Shown: positions 50,889-59,996, counted from the first letter of the stretch. The stretch is 64,000 nucleotides of DNA from Allobosea sp. Root483D1 (GCF_001429505.1 NZ_LMJW01000020.1:321644-385643); one strand, 5' to 3'. Numbers and translations are program-made. Notes: generated by a model from the sequence alone, not told the origin.

Positions 50889-51917
50889 TCACTGGAACGG
50901 CGGGGTGAAGAGCAGGCCGCCCTTGGTCCAGAGCTGGTTCTGGCCGCGCTCGAGCTTCAGCGGCGAAGCCAGGCCGACGGTGCGCTCATAGCTCTCGCCA
51001 TAGTTCCCGACCTGCTTGATCGCCTTGTACATCCAGTCGTCGGGCAGGCCCATCATCGCGCCGAAGCCGCCTTCGGCGCCGAGCAGGCGGCGGACCTCGG
51101 TGTTCTTCGAGTTCGCCTTCATCTCGTCGACGTTCTTGGAGGTGACGCCGAGCATCTCGGCGGCGATGGTGCCGTTCAGCACCCAGCGCACGATCAGCTG
51201 CCAGCGCTCGTCGCCATAGCGGGTCACCGGGCCCTGCGGGTCGTTCGAGATCGGCTTGGTCAGGATGACGTGGTCGTCCGGAACCTTGAGCTTGGCGCGC
51301 TGGCCGGCGAGGGCGCCGACGCCGGCGGTGTAGGCGTCGCAACGGCCGCTGTCATAGGCGGTGATGGCGTCGTCGTTCTTCTGGAAGTTGGTGATGGTGA
51401 CCTTGAGGTTGCGCTCGCGGAACCAGTCGGCGGCGTTCTTCTCCTCGGTCGAGCCGGCGGCGACGCAGACCGAGGCGCCGTCGAGATCCTCGGCCGACTT
51501 CACATTGGCCTTCTTGCGGACGATGAAGGTCTGGCCCTCGTAGAAGTTGATGCCCTGGAAGTTGAGGCCGAGCGTGGCGTTGCGCGAGAAGGTGATGGTC
51601 GAGTTGCGCGAGAGCACGTCGACCTGGCCCGATTGCAGGATCGGCCAGCGCTGCTGCACCGACGTCGGCGTGTACTTCACCTTGGTGGCGTCGCCGAGCA
51701 CGGCGGCGGCGAGCGCGCGGCAGTAATCGACGTCGAGACCGGTCCATTCGCCCTTGTCGTTGGCGAAGGAGAAGCCGGGCAGGCCGAGATGCACGCCGCA
51801 TTCGAGATGGCCGCGCGCCTTGATCGCGTCGAGCGTCGGGCTGGGCGCGAGCTGCTGCGCGGAAGCGGCGAGGGTGCCGGCGGCGAGCAGCGCCGCGGCG
51901 AAAGTGATTGTCTTCAT
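50889..51917 (-). CDS. aapJ: general L-amino-acid ABC binding protein AapJ-like
   Basis: A 342-residue periplasmic protein with a signal peptide (residues 1-20, ending ASAQQ). The body has AIKARGHLECGVHLGLPGFS and GLDVDYCRALAAAVLG, typical of AapJ/YhdW. AapJ feeds a broad-range amino-acid importer (AapJQMP). It is the first gene of the operon; the permeases follow but the ATPase gene does not. Confidence 0.9.
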   Translation of the reverse strand: MKTITFAAALLAAGTLAASAQQLAPSPTLDAIKARGHLECGVHLGLPGFSFANDKGEWTGLDVDYCRALAAAVLGDATKVKYTPTSVQQRWPILQSGQVDVLSRNSTITFSRNATLGLNFQGINFYEGQTFIVRKKANVKSAEDLDGASVCVAAGSTEEKNAADWFRERNLKVTITNFQKNDDAITAYDSGRCDAYTAGVGALAGQRAKLKVPDDHVILTKPISNDPQGPVTRYGDERWQLIVRWVLNGTIAAEMLGVTSKNVDEMKANSKNTEVRRLLGAEGGFGAMMGLPDDWMYKAIKQVGNYGESYERTVGLASPLKLERGQNQLWTKGGLLFTPPFQ

Positions 51918-52040
51918 GTCCGTTCCCCATCCTGCGGCGTCATGACGCCACGTCTGGGCGACTATGCAACAGCCTGGCGGGGGAAGGTAAGGGGGGTAGG
52001 GGAGGTTTCCTGCCAGAGGCTGACGCGGCCGTTCGGTCGG

Positions 52041-52370
52041 CTACCAGCCGCGCTGGGCCTTGATCGCCCGCTTCTGCATGTCCTTCTGCTGGCGCCAGTA
52101 GTCCTTCTGCGCGTCGTTCTGCATGCGCTGCCAGTCGCGGATGCGGTCCTTTCGCGAGGTCGCGTCGCGATAGTCGTTCCAGTCGTAGTGATCGTCATGG
52201 ACGTCGTCGTCGCCGAGCGTATCGAAGAATTTTCGCAATGCCGAGCGAGCGGGTTCGATCGGCAAGACAGAGGTCATCTCGGGCAGAGGCGCGAAGACTG
52301 GTGCGGCGGAGACATTGGAGCCGATGGCGAAGGTGAGGCCCAGCGAGAGGAGGGCGATGCGGATCGTCAT
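52041..52370 (-). CDS. small exported protein, basic and tryptophan-rich tail
   Basis: A 109-residue protein with a signal peptide (residues 1-22, ending GSNVSA). The mature tail is charged and rich in D, R, K, Q and W (DDDVHDDHYDWNDYRDATSR, then RDWQRMQNDAQKDYWRQQKD). No known family recognised. A GGGAGGG ribosome site lies upstream of the ATG at 52370. It starts 17 bases after the beta-lactamase-like gene, so co-transcription is likely. Confidence 0.65.
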   Translation of the reverse strand: MTIRIALLSLGLTFAIGSNVSAAPVFAPLPEMTSVLPIEPARSALRKFFDTLGDDDVHDDHYDWNDYRDATSRKDRIRDWQRMQNDAQKDYWRQQKDMQKRAIKAQRGW

Positions 52371-52387
52371 GATGATGCTCCCTCCCG

Positions 52388-53926
52388 TCACTGCGCCGAG
52401 CGCGGGAAGGCATGCGGCAACTCGGGGCTGAGCCAGCGCATCTGCGTGATCTTGCCGGCAGCGTCGGTCTCGAAGCGCAGCCGAACGAAAGGCTCGCCGC
52501 CGGACATCTCAGCCGGTGCGACGAAGGCGCCGACCGGCGCCAGCCGCGCCTGGAACAAATAGGGGTCGTCCCTGTTCGGCTCGAGCAGGAGCTGCGCCTC
52601 GGTCTTTTCCAGCGTCAGGCCAAGCTTGCCCTCCATGAGTGCGACGGTGGCGTCGCCGAGGACGGATGAAGCGTAGCTGCCGGCAAAGGCGGCTGCGAGC
52701 GGCGAAAGCGGGCCGGGCACGAAGCCGGCGGCCTCGGTCTTGGCCGCCTCGCGACGGGTTTTCGCAGCGGCGGCCGCGAGCGCAACGTTATCGACGGCGG
52801 GGTTGCCGAGCACGCGATCGTAGAACCACATCGCCAGCGCGTCCGGCATGCCGCCATTCTCGAGATTGGTCAGGATGACGATGCCGGTCTTTCCATCAGG
52901 CAGGAAGCCGGCATGGGCGCCGAAGCCGGAGGTGCCGCCATTGTGCCAGATGATCCGGCCGGGCGGCGTCGCGGTCGCGACCCAGCCGACGGCATAGGAG
53001 GTGCGCTCGTTCATGGCGACGCGCGGCGTCCAGGTGACGTCGAGATTGTCCTCGGAGACCAGGACCTTGCCCTCGAACTGGCCGCGGCCGAGCTGCAGGC
53101 GCAACCATCTGCCCATGTCGGGAATGTTCGAGTTGAGCGCCCCGGCTGGCCCGAGCGCGTAGGGGAAGGAGGGGTGGAAGGGCACGGCGACGGGCTTGTC
53201 GGCGAGGCGATGGCCCTGCGCATGGTTGGGCGCGGCGGTGATCGCCTCGGCCGTCGCCGTCGTCGCGCTCATGCCGAGCGGAGAGAGCAGGCTCGCCTTC
53301 AGGGAATCGAACCAGGACGGCGCGCCATTGGCCTTGGCGACGATCTCGCCACCGACGACATGCGGGATGTTCAGATAGCGGAAATCGGAGCGGAACATCC
53401 CGAGCTGCGGGGCGACGCGCAGCGAGCGGATCAGCGTCTGCTTGTCGTAGCCGAGCATGGTGAGCGCGTCGTTGACGTAAGGCGTCAGGCCGGAGCGCTG
53501 GGCGGCGAGGTCGAGCACGCGGAAATCGCGGGTGACCCAGGGGTCGGCGAGCTGGAAATCGGGAACATGGTCGATGACCGGGTCGGTCCAGCCAAGCCGG
53601 CCGGCATCGACCGCCTGCGCCAGTGTGGTGGCGAGGAAGGCTTTTGTGGTCGAGCCGACCTGGAAGATCGTCTCGGGCGTGACCGGATCAGGCTTGCCGA
53701 GCGCGCGGACGCCGAAGCCCTTGGTGTAGATCAGCTTGTCGTCATGGACGATGCCGACGGCGACACCCGGCACGGAGAAGGCCTTCATGCCCTCGGCGAC
53801 CTGCTTCTCGAAATCGGGCAGCAGCGCTTCGATGGAGGCCTGGGTCGGCTGCTGTGCCTCCGCCTTCGTCACATTGGCCGTGGCGGCGAGGCCGAGCAGG
53901 AGCGCGGCTCCGATGATGGGCTTCAT
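52388..53926 (-). CDS. class C beta-lactamase-like serine hydrolase
   Basis: A 512-residue exported serine hydrolase with signal peptide (residues 1-25, MKPIIGAALLLGLAATANVT...). The catalytic S92-T-T-K95 (SxxK) and the Y-x-N motif in PYVND mark the AmpC/DD-peptidase fold (PF00144), with GTSGFG in the C-terminal part replacing the KTG box. A C-terminal domain of about 120 residues follows. Such proteins are esterases, peptidases or beta-lactamases; which one cannot be told. It is the upstream gene of the small exported protein. Confidence 0.85.
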   Translation of the reverse strand: MKPIIGAALLLGLAATANVTKAEAQQPTQASIEALLPDFEKQVAEGMKAFSVPGVAVGIVHDDKLIYTKGFGVRALGKPDPVTPETIFQVGSTTKAFLATTLAQAVDAGRLGWTDPVIDHVPDFQLADPWVTRDFRVLDLAAQRSGLTPYVNDALTMLGYDKQTLIRSLRVAPQLGMFRSDFRYLNIPHVVGGEIVAKANGAPSWFDSLKASLLSPLGMSATTATAEAITAAPNHAQGHRLADKPVAVPFHPSFPYALGPAGALNSNIPDMGRWLRLQLGRGQFEGKVLVSEDNLDVTWTPRVAMNERTSYAVGWVATATPPGRIIWHNGGTSGFGAHAGFLPDGKTGIVILTNLENGGMPDALAMWFYDRVLGNPAVDNVALAAAAAKTRREAAKTEAAGFVPGPLSPLAAAFAGSYASSVLGDATVALMEGKLGLTLEKTEAQLLLEPNRDDPYLFQARLAPVGAFVAPAEMSGGEPFVRLRFETDAAGKITQMRWLSPELPHAFPRSAQ

Positions 53927-54079
53927 TCAATATCCCCCAGGCATCGACTAGGCCAACAGACCGTGCTGCCGAAAGCGGGCCTGCCCGCCGGCGCCGGCAC
54001 GATCACACGCCAGGTTCTGACTATAAGTAAATCGGATCTGGAGATTGTGACGGGATCGGCGACCCGGCCGAGACGCTGC

Positions 54080-54844
54080 TCAGCCGGGCAGGAAGGCGAG
54101 CTTTCCGTCCTCGCCCCTGATGGTCTCGATCGCAGTGCCGTAGAGCGCCCCGAGTCGCTCCGGCGTCAACAGTTCGCTCGCCTTGCCGCTGGCGAGCGCC
54201 CGGCCGTCGCGCAGGAGCAGCGCCCGGTCGGCATAGCGTAGCGCCTGGTTCGGGTCGTGGGTGGTGAAGAGCACGCCGAGACCCTCGGTTGCGAGACGGC
54301 GGATCTGGCTCATCACCTTGCCCTGGTTGCCGAAGTCGAGGCTCGCCGTCGGCTCGTCGAGGATGACGTAGCGCGGCTCCTGCGCCAGCGCCCGGGCGAT
54401 CATCACGAGCTGGCGCTCGCCGCCGGAAATCTCGGTGTAGGGACGCTCCGCCAGATGGGCGATGCCGAGCCGGTCCAGCATCGCGGAGACCATTTCTCGA
54501 TCATGAGAGGAGGGCGCGGCGAACAGACTTGAGCGGGCGGTGCGCCCCATCAGCACGATCTCGCTGACCGCGAAGGCAAAGGTGCCGGCATGGACCTGCG
54601 GCACATAGGCGAGGGCACGGGCCCGTTCGCCGATGGAGAGATCGGCTAGCGGCCTGCCATCGAGCGTGAGCGAACCGCCCTTCGCCGGTAGCAGGCCGAG
54701 CAAGGTCTTCAGCAGCGTGGTCTTGCCATGGCCGTTCGGGCCAAGCAGGGCCAGCACCTCTCCGCCAGCGAGGTCGAGCGCGATGTCGCGGCCGATCTCG
54801 CGGTCACGGTAGCCGTAGGCGAGGACGGAGGCTTCGAGGCTCAT
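54080..54844 (-). CDS. BtuCD-type ABC transporter ATP-binding protein
   Basis: A 254-residue ABC ATPase with Walker A GPNGHGKTT (note H where G/S/C is more usual), signature ISGGERQLVMI and Walker B YVILDEPTASLD. It matches the FepC/BtuD group used for siderophores, heme, B12 and, in the MolB/MolC systems, molybdate or tungstate. It overlaps the permease gene by 4 bases. Confidence 0.92.
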   Translation of the reverse strand: MSLEASVLAYGYRDREIGRDIALDLAGGEVLALLGPNGHGKTTLLKTLLGLLPAKGGSLTLDGRPLADLSIGERARALAYVPQVHAGTFAFAVSEIVLMGRTARSSLFAAPSSHDREMVSAMLDRLGIAHLAERPYTEISGGERQLVMIARALAQEPRYVILDEPTASLDFGNQGKVMSQIRRLATEGLGVLFTTHDPNQALRYADRALLLRDGRALASGKASELLTPERLGALYGTAIETIRGEDGKLAFLPG

Positions 54845-55851
54845 GACCAGCCTCCGCGCGCCGAGGCGAGCAGCCAGATGAAGAAGGGCGTGCCGATCAC
54901 GGCGGTGAGGATGCCGAGCGGCGTCTCGACCGGGGCGGCAGTGCGCGCCAGCGTGTCGATGGCGAGGAGATAGCCGCCGCCGAGCAGCGCCGCCGTCGGC
55001 ATCAGCCGGCCGAAATCGGGTCCGACGAGGAAGCGAGCGAGATGCGGCACGACGAGGCCGACCCAGCCGATGATGCCGGCGGCTGCGACGCTAGCCGCCG
55101 TCACCAGCGTCGCGGAGGCGATGATGGCGATACGCAGCGGGCCGGTGGCGAGGCCGAGCGCACGCGCCTCTTCCTCCGGCAGCGACATCACGTTCATCCG
55201 CCAGCGCAATGCCAGCAGGACGATGGCGCCGATCAGGACCGGGCCTAGCAGGGGGATCAGGTCGGGCTTGGCCGTGCCGGCTAGGCTGCCGAGCAGCCAG
55301 AAAGTCATGGCCGGGAGCTGGTTGTACGGGTCGGCCCAGTACTTCACCAGCCCGATGCCGGCGCCGAGCAGCGAGCCGACGACGACGCCGGTCAATACCA
55401 GTACCAGCACGGGATCGCCGCGCCGGATCGTCGAGCCGACCGCATAGACCGCGCCGACCGCGACAAGCCCGCCGACGAAGGCGGCGAGCTGGATGCCGAA
55501 CAGGCCGAGCGAGAGATAGATACCGATGACGGCGCCGAGCGCCGCGCCGGAGGATGCCCCGAGGATGTCGGGCGAGACCAGCGGATTGCGGAACAGGCCC
55601 TGGAAGGCGCAGCCGGCAATGGCGAGCGCCGCCCCGCACAGGATCGCCGCGAGGATGCGCGGGCCGCGGATGTTCCAGACCACGGTCTCGACCTGCGCCG
55701 GCAGGCCGGAGGGATCGCCCGAGACGAGCGACCAGACGAGGCGGCCGAGATCGCCGGGCGCGACCGGATAGCGGCCGAGCGCAAAGGCGGCGAGTACAGC
55801 CAGCGCGAGCAGGACGAGGGCGATCAGATTGCCGCGCAGGGAGGAGGTCAT
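54841..55851 (-). CDS. BtuCD-type ABC permease (FecCD family)
   Basis: A 336-residue permease with about ten helices and the FecCD pattern, such as RGPRILAAILCGAALAIAGC near residue 60 and the GLVVPHLARFLVGPDFGRLM segment. The ATG at 55851 was chosen from the family length; an earlier in-frame start would run into the repeat upstream. It belongs with the ATPase and the twin-arginine binding protein in the same direction. Confidence 0.92.
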   Translation of the reverse strand: MTSSLRGNLIALVLLALAVLAAFALGRYPVAPGDLGRLVWSLVSGDPSGLPAQVETVVWNIRGPRILAAILCGAALAIAGCAFQGLFRNPLVSPDILGASSGAALGAVIGIYLSLGLFGIQLAAFVGGLVAVGAVYAVGSTIRRGDPVLVLVLTGVVVGSLLGAGIGLVKYWADPYNQLPAMTFWLLGSLAGTAKPDLIPLLGPVLIGAIVLLALRWRMNVMSLPEEEARALGLATGPLRIAIIASATLVTAASVAAAGIIGWVGLVVPHLARFLVGPDFGRLMPTAALLGGGYLLAIDTLARTAAPVETPLGILTAVIGTPFFIWLLASARGGWS

Positions 55852-55891
55852 GAGATCAACGGGTTTTAGTCCACCACGGAACCACGACATG

Positions 55892-55991
55892 GTCATCCCG
55901 GACAAGCCGCGCAGCGGCGCCGATCCGGGACCCATGCCTGAACCGTTCCGGAATGGATCCCGGGTCTCCGCTGCGCTGCGCCCGGGATGAC
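55892..55991. repeat. 100-base palindrome-bounded intergenic repeat
   Basis: GTCATCCCGG (55892-55901) and CCGGGATGAC (55982-55991) are perfect inverted ends of an exactly 100-base stretch. Inside it further pairing is likely (GCGCAGCGG... and CCGCTGCGC, GATCCGGG... and GGATCCCGGG). It separates the permease gene from the binding-protein gene. This composition is like dispersed repeats known in rhizobial intergenic regions. Confidence 0.7.
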
Positions 55992-56007
55992 ACGACGATT
56001 TGAGACA

Positions 56008-57042
56008 TCACCCCCGCCCTGCCAGCACGCGGTCGAGCTGGGCCTCGCTCGGCGTCACCTGGTAGAACAGGGTGTGGAAGTCGCGGGCGAGCTTGCGGAT
56101 GTCCTCCGGGAATTGCGCGGGATAGAGCAACTTCGCCAGCCACCACAGGCCGATCGCCCGGTTGACCGAGGGCGGGAAGTCGACCCAGCCGAAAGGCAAT
56201 TTCGGCGAGAGATGGACGCGGCCCTCGCGCACCGCCTTGACCCCGGCCCAGTTCGGATCGCTGCGCACGCTCTCAGCAAAGGCGAGGTCGATGGTGACTA
56301 TGACGTCCGGGTTCCAGGCCAGAACCTGTTCGAGCGAGACCTGGGCGAGGCCGCTGCCTTGCTGTTCGGCGGCGGCGTTGCGAGCGCCGAGGAAGCTGAG
56401 CGTCTCGACATTGATCGAGCCGCCGAGCCCGGTCTCGAGCCCGCGCGGGCCGCGTGCATAGTAGACGCTCGGGCGCTTCCCGGTCGGGATCGCAGCGATG
56501 CGTCCGCGGATCGTCGCGAAACTGTCTTCGCACCAGCGCGCCAGCGTCTCGGCGCGCTCGCTCCGGCCGGTAAGCTGGCCGAGGATGCGGTAGCTCGCCG
56601 GGGTCTGGTCAAAGCGGCCGTCGAGCAGGGCATAGGGGATGCCGGTCTGCTGCTGCACGCGCTCGGCGAGCTCGACATAGGTGCGGCCGGTCGAGCCGGA
56701 ATCGATGATCAGGTCGGGCCTGGCCTGGAGCACGGCTTCGAGATTGGCGCTGTTGCCGCGACCGGTGATGCGGCCGACCTCCGGCCGATCGCCGATCCCG
56801 GACAGCAGGAATTCGCGCTCCTCCGGCCGGTTGGCGCGGGGCCAGCCGAGCAGCAGGTCGGGCGCGAGGGTGTAGATCAGGATCGCCGCCGGCGGCCCTG
56901 CCGGAAAGATGCGCTCGACTTTGCCGGGAACCGGTACCTCGCGGGCGGCGCCGTCGCGGATCGTGGCAGCACGGGCGAAACGCGGGGCGGCCAGCGTCGC
57001 GCCAAGGCCGGCGAGGACGCAGCGGCGGTCAGGATGCAGCAT
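56008..57042 (-). CDS. periplasmic binding protein of BtuCD-type transporter (Tat-like signal)
   Basis: A 344-residue binding protein of the BtuF/FecB fold. The N-terminus has a double arginine followed by a hydrophobic stretch (DRRCVLAGLGATLAAPRFA), a Tat-like export signal. Features are RITGRGNSANLEAVLQARPD and EQVLAWNPDVIVTIDLAF. Besides iron chelates, this class includes MolA, which binds molybdate and tungstate. The context of tupABC and ModA-like genes makes an oxyanion ligand plausible, but iron-siderophore is the default prediction. It overlaps trmO by 14 bases. Confidence 0.85.
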   Translation of the reverse strand: MLHPDRRCVLAGLGATLAAPRFARAATIRDGAAREVPVPGKVERIFPAGPPAAILIYTLAPDLLLGWPRANRPEEREFLLSGIGDRPEVGRITGRGNSANLEAVLQARPDLIIDSGSTGRTYVELAERVQQQTGIPYALLDGRFDQTPASYRILGQLTGRSERAETLARWCEDSFATIRGRIAAIPTGKRPSVYYARGPRGLETGLGGSINVETLSFLGARNAAAEQQGSGLAQVSLEQVLAWNPDVIVTIDLAFAESVRSDPNWAGVKAVREGRVHLSPKLPFGWVDFPPSVNRAIGLWWLAKLLYPAQFPEDIRKLARDFHTLFYQVTPSEAQLDRVLAGRG

Positions 57043-57508
57043 GGGAGGCTTCCGTTGTCCCGTGCGAATGACTGCAGCGAAATGGCTTGATGTCGAGGAG
57101 CGGCGTGCCGTCGAGGCAGTCGAGCCCGCGCACCAGCAGGACGCCATCCTCGATGCCTTCGAGCTTCACCCGCGACAATGCGATCGGGTTCGGCCGGACC
57201 GGCGAGCGCAGTGCGAAGGTGCCGAGCGTGCCGCCGCCGCGTGGTGTCTGCGTCAGCAGATCGCGCCGCGCCTCATGCATCCAGTAGAGCAAATCGAGTT
57301 CGGCGAAGGTCTCGATGCCCTTGAGCGCTGCCTGCCAGTACGGATCGATCTCCACCCGGCATAGCGGCCCGTCTTGCCGGCCCTGGCGCGGACAGTCATC
57401 GCGCGTCGCAAACGGCGTGCGGATGCGGCCGATGAAGACGAGCCGGGCGTCGGCCCGCTCGGGCAGGGGCGCTTCGGTCTCGCCTGGCCGGGTCGCTTGC
57501 CAATCCAT
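57029..57508 (-). CDS. trmO: TrmO-type tRNA (t6A37) methyltransferase
   Basis: A 159-residue protein of the TrmO/TsaA/YaeB family, an SAM-dependent methyltransferase that N6-methylates t6A37 in tRNA-Thr. Family motifs are FIGRIRTPFATRDDCPRQ and GTFALRSPVRPNPIALSRVK, followed by VLLVRGLDCLDGTPLLDIKP. It is shorter than the E. coli enzyme (about 235) because the C-terminal extension is missing, as in many bacteria. The gene sits between ModA-like and BtuF-like binding-protein genes, an odd place for a tRNA modification enzyme. Confidence 0.85.
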   Translation of the reverse strand: MDWQATRPGETEAPLPERADARLVFIGRIRTPFATRDDCPRQGRQDGPLCRVEIDPYWQAALKGIETFAELDLLYWMHEARRDLLTQTPRGGGTLGTFALRSPVRPNPIALSRVKLEGIEDGVLLVRGLDCLDGTPLLDIKPFRCSHSHGTTEASHAAS

Positions 57509-57523
57509 GATGTCGCCTTTCCG

Positions 57524-58282
57524 CTATCCCGCGCGTGGCAGACCCGGCGCCAAGAAGCCATGCCGTGCCAGAAACGACTGACCCTGCGGCGAGAGGATGA
57601 ACATGGCGAGCCGATAGCCACCCGGCGAGGCCTTGTTCAGCACCGTCAGGCCGTAATCGGCGCCGACAGCGAGCTGGTCCGGCAGGCGCAGCATCGCGAT
57701 CCCCGGCTGTTCGTTCGCAAGCGGCTGGGCATTGGTACAATAGGCCAGGAAGATGTCGGCCTCGCCGCTCGCCAGCTTGTGACCGTAGACATTGAGCCCG
57801 TCCGGCGCCGGCGTGCACTCCGGTCCGCCGGTGAGCTTCAGGGCTTTGGCTTCGAGCGCCGCCTTTGCACCGGGCTTCAGCGCCTCCGCTCTGGCAAAGA
57901 CAGCGAAGGCATAATCGCCGGATGGGTCGGCCTTCGGCGACGAAGTGCCGAGCCTGACCTTGGGATCGAGCATCAGGTCGAGCAGGGTTGCTGCCGTGGC
58001 AACCAGCCCTGGCCGCAGGAAGGCGCAGAGCTCGTTGCGGGCGAAGAGCACGGCGGGACCGGCGAGGCCGGCGCGGGCCAACGCTTGCGGATGCTCCAGA
58101 TTGGCCGAGGCGAAGACCTCGCCGGCCTCGCCTCGGACGAGCCGATCTTTGAGCAGGCCGGAGGCGCCGAATTGCAAGGAGACGGGAACACCCGTCTCGC
58201 TTTGGAAGGCGTCAGCAATGTCGAGCAGCGCCGCGCGCAGGCTGCCGGCAGCGTGCAGGCTCACCGGGGCTGGCGCAGTCAA
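57524..58282 (-). CDS. ModA-like binding protein without signal peptide
   Basis: A 252-residue protein aligned residue for residue with the mature part of the upstream gene's product (VSLHAAGSLRAAL versus VLLHAAGSLKNAL; LDPKVRLGTSSPKADPSGDY versus LDPKVKLGTSTPKADPSGDY; ADYGLTVLNKASP versus ADYGLTVMNGASP). The start is a TTG at 58282 directly at the mature region; the codons before it give no signal peptide, so it should stay in the cytoplasm unless a different start exists. It is one product of a tandem duplication. The ligand is likely molybdate or a similar oxyanion. Confidence 0.82.
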   Translation of the reverse strand: MTAPAPVSLHAAGSLRAALLDIADAFQSETGVPVSLQFGASGLLKDRLVRGEAGEVFASANLEHPQALARAGLAGPAVLFARNELCAFLRPGLVATAATLLDLMLDPKVRLGTSSPKADPSGDYAFAVFARAEALKPGAKAALEAKALKLTGGPECTPAPDGLNVYGHKLASGEADIFLAYCTNAQPLANEQPGIAMLRLPDQLAVGADYGLTVLNKASPGGYRLAMFILSPQGQSFLARHGFLAPGLPRAG

Positions 58283-58286
58283 GATC

Positions 58287-59114
58287 TCAGTTCCCCTCGC
58301 GCGGCAGGCTAGGCGCGACGAAACCGTGCCTCGCCAGGATGCGCTGCCCGTCCGGCGAGAGGATGTACATGGCCAGCCGATAGGCGTTCGGCGAGGCTCC
58401 GTTCATCACCGTCAGCCCATAATCGGCGCCGACCAGCAGCTTCTCCGGCAACCTGACCATGCGGACCCCGGGCTGCTCGCGGGCGATCGGGTCGGCATTG
58501 GTGCAATAGCCGAGGAAGAGGTCGGCGGCGCCGGTCGCCAGCAGATAGCCGGTGCCGTTGCGGTCCTGCGGGGTCGGGGCGCTGTTTGGGCCGCCGACGA
58601 GCTGCAGTGCCTTGGCCTCCAGCGCTGCCTTGGCGCCGGCTTTCAGCTTCTCGGCCTTGGCGAAGACCTGCCAGGCATAGTCGCCGGATGGGTCGGCCTT
58701 CGGCGTCGAGGTGCCGAGCTTGACCTTTGGATCGAGCATGCGCGCGAGCAGCGTGTTGCTGGTCACGTCCAGTCCGGGGCGCGCGAAGGCGCAGGTCTCG
58801 TTACGAACGAACAGCACGACCGGACCGGCCTTGCCATCCTTCGCCAGCGCGAGCGGGTGATCCATGTTCGCCGAGGCGAAGACCTCGGCCGGCTCGCCCT
58901 TGGCGAGAGCCTCGCGCAGCAGGCCGGAGGGACGGAAGCTGGTCTTGACCGGAATGCTCGCCGAGGTTTCGAAGGCTTTCGCGACCTCGGTCAGCGCGTT
59001 CTTCAGGCTGCCGGCGGCGTGGAGCAGCACCGGCTTCTCGGCTTGTTGCGCCGATGCGAGCGCCGGCCACAGGCCGACGAGAGCGATGAGAGCGAGCTTG
59101 CGCATCAGGTTCAC
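58287..59114 (-). CDS. ModA-like periplasmic oxyanion-binding protein
   Basis: A 275-residue protein with a signal peptide (residues 1-23, ending SAQQA) and a ModA/WtpA-type body. Key segments are HAAGSLKNALTEVAKAFE, EVFASANMDHPLALAKDG and SPKADPSGDY-type. It is followed after 4 bases by its duplicate and overlaps tupA by 4 bases. No dedicated ModB permease is encoded beside it, so it may share the Tup or BtuCD-type channel, or act as a scavenger. Confidence 0.85.
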   Translation of the reverse strand: MNLMRKLALIALVGLWPALASAQQAEKPVLLHAAGSLKNALTEVAKAFETSASIPVKTSFRPSGLLREALAKGEPAEVFASANMDHPLALAKDGKAGPVVLFVRNETCAFARPGLDVTSNTLLARMLDPKVKLGTSTPKADPSGDYAWQVFAKAEKLKAGAKAALEAKALQLVGGPNSAPTPQDRNGTGYLLATGAADLFLGYCTNADPIAREQPGVRMVRLPEKLLVGADYGLTVMNGASPNAYRLAMYILSPDGQRILARHGFVAPSLPREGN

Positions 59115-59965
59115 GCCCCCGCCTGCCCGGCATTCGGGAAGAACAGCTGCTGGCCGTCGATCTTGTAGTCGGCGATCGCCTTCTGGCCTTCCGGGCTGGT
59201 CAGCCAGTCGGCGAAGAGCTTGCCGTCATTGACCTTCACATGCGGGTGCTTGGCGGGGTTCACCGACATCACGCCGTATTGGTTGAACAGGCGCTTGTCG
59301 CCCTCGACGGAGATGACGAGATCGCCGCGGTTCTTGAACGAGATCCAGGTGGCGCGGTCGGAGAGGACATAGGCGCCCATGGCGCCCGAGGTGTTGAGCG
59401 CCGCGCCCATGCCCTGGCCGATCTCGCGATACCAGGGGCCCTTCTGCGCAGCGATGTCGATGCCCGCGACCTTCCAGAGATTGAGCTCGGCGGCATGGGT
59501 GCCCGACTTGTCGCCGCGCGAGACGAAGGGCGCTGCCTTCTCCTGGATCGTCTTCAGCGCCGCGACGATGTCCTTCGTGCCGGCAACGCCGGCCGGGTCG
59601 GCTTTCGGGCCGATCAGGACGAAGTCGTTGTACATCACCGGCCGGCGCTCGGTCGAAAAGCCCTCCTCGACGAATTTCAGCTCCTGCGCCCTGGCGTGGA
59701 CGAAGACGACGTCCGCATCGCCGCGACGGGCGGTATCGAGGGCTTGGCCAGTGCCCTGCGAGATGACGCGGACCTCGATGCCGGTCTTGGCCTTGAACAG
59801 CGGCAGGATGTGGTTGAACAGGCCGGAATCCTGGGTCGAGGTGGTCGAGGCCACGGTGATGAAGCGTTCGCCGCTCGGGGCGGCGGGCGCCTGGGCAAGG
59901 GCGACGCCGGTCAGGCCGAGGAACAGGCCGGCGGCGAGGACGGAACGACGGGGCAGGGCGATCAT
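59111..59965 (-). CDS. tupA: tungstate ABC transporter binding protein TupA
   Basis: A 284-residue binding protein with a signal peptide (residues 1-25, LPRRSVLAAGLFLGLTGVAL). The mature part begins FITVASTTSTQDSGLFNHIL, and VFVHARAQELKFVEEGF follows; these are the TupA signatures (TTSTQDSG provides the oxyanion-binding backbone). The Tup system is highly selective for tungstate over molybdate. It is the third tup gene and overlaps the ModA-like gene by 4 bases (ATGA). Confidence 0.93.
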   Translation of the reverse strand: MIALPRRSVLAAGLFLGLTGVALAQAPAAPSGERFITVASTTSTQDSGLFNHILPLFKAKTGIEVRVISQGTGQALDTARRGDADVVFVHARAQELKFVEEGFSTERRPVMYNDFVLIGPKADPAGVAGTKDIVAALKTIQEKAAPFVSRGDKSGTHAAELNLWKVAGIDIAAQKGPWYREIGQGMGAALNTSGAMGAYVLSDRATWISFKNRGDLVISVEGDKRLFNQYGVMSVNPAKHPHVKVNDGKLFADWLTSPEGQKAIADYKIDGQQLFFPNAGQAGA

Positions 59966-59996
59966 GGGCGTTTCTCCTGTCTTTAGTCTTTGTGGG

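Noticed and set aside
54080..57042. Calling the BtuCD-type transporter a siderophore or heme importer by name
   Set aside because: The binding protein's ligand cannot be read from sequence, and the neighbourhood fits an oxyanion equally well, so no gene symbols were given.
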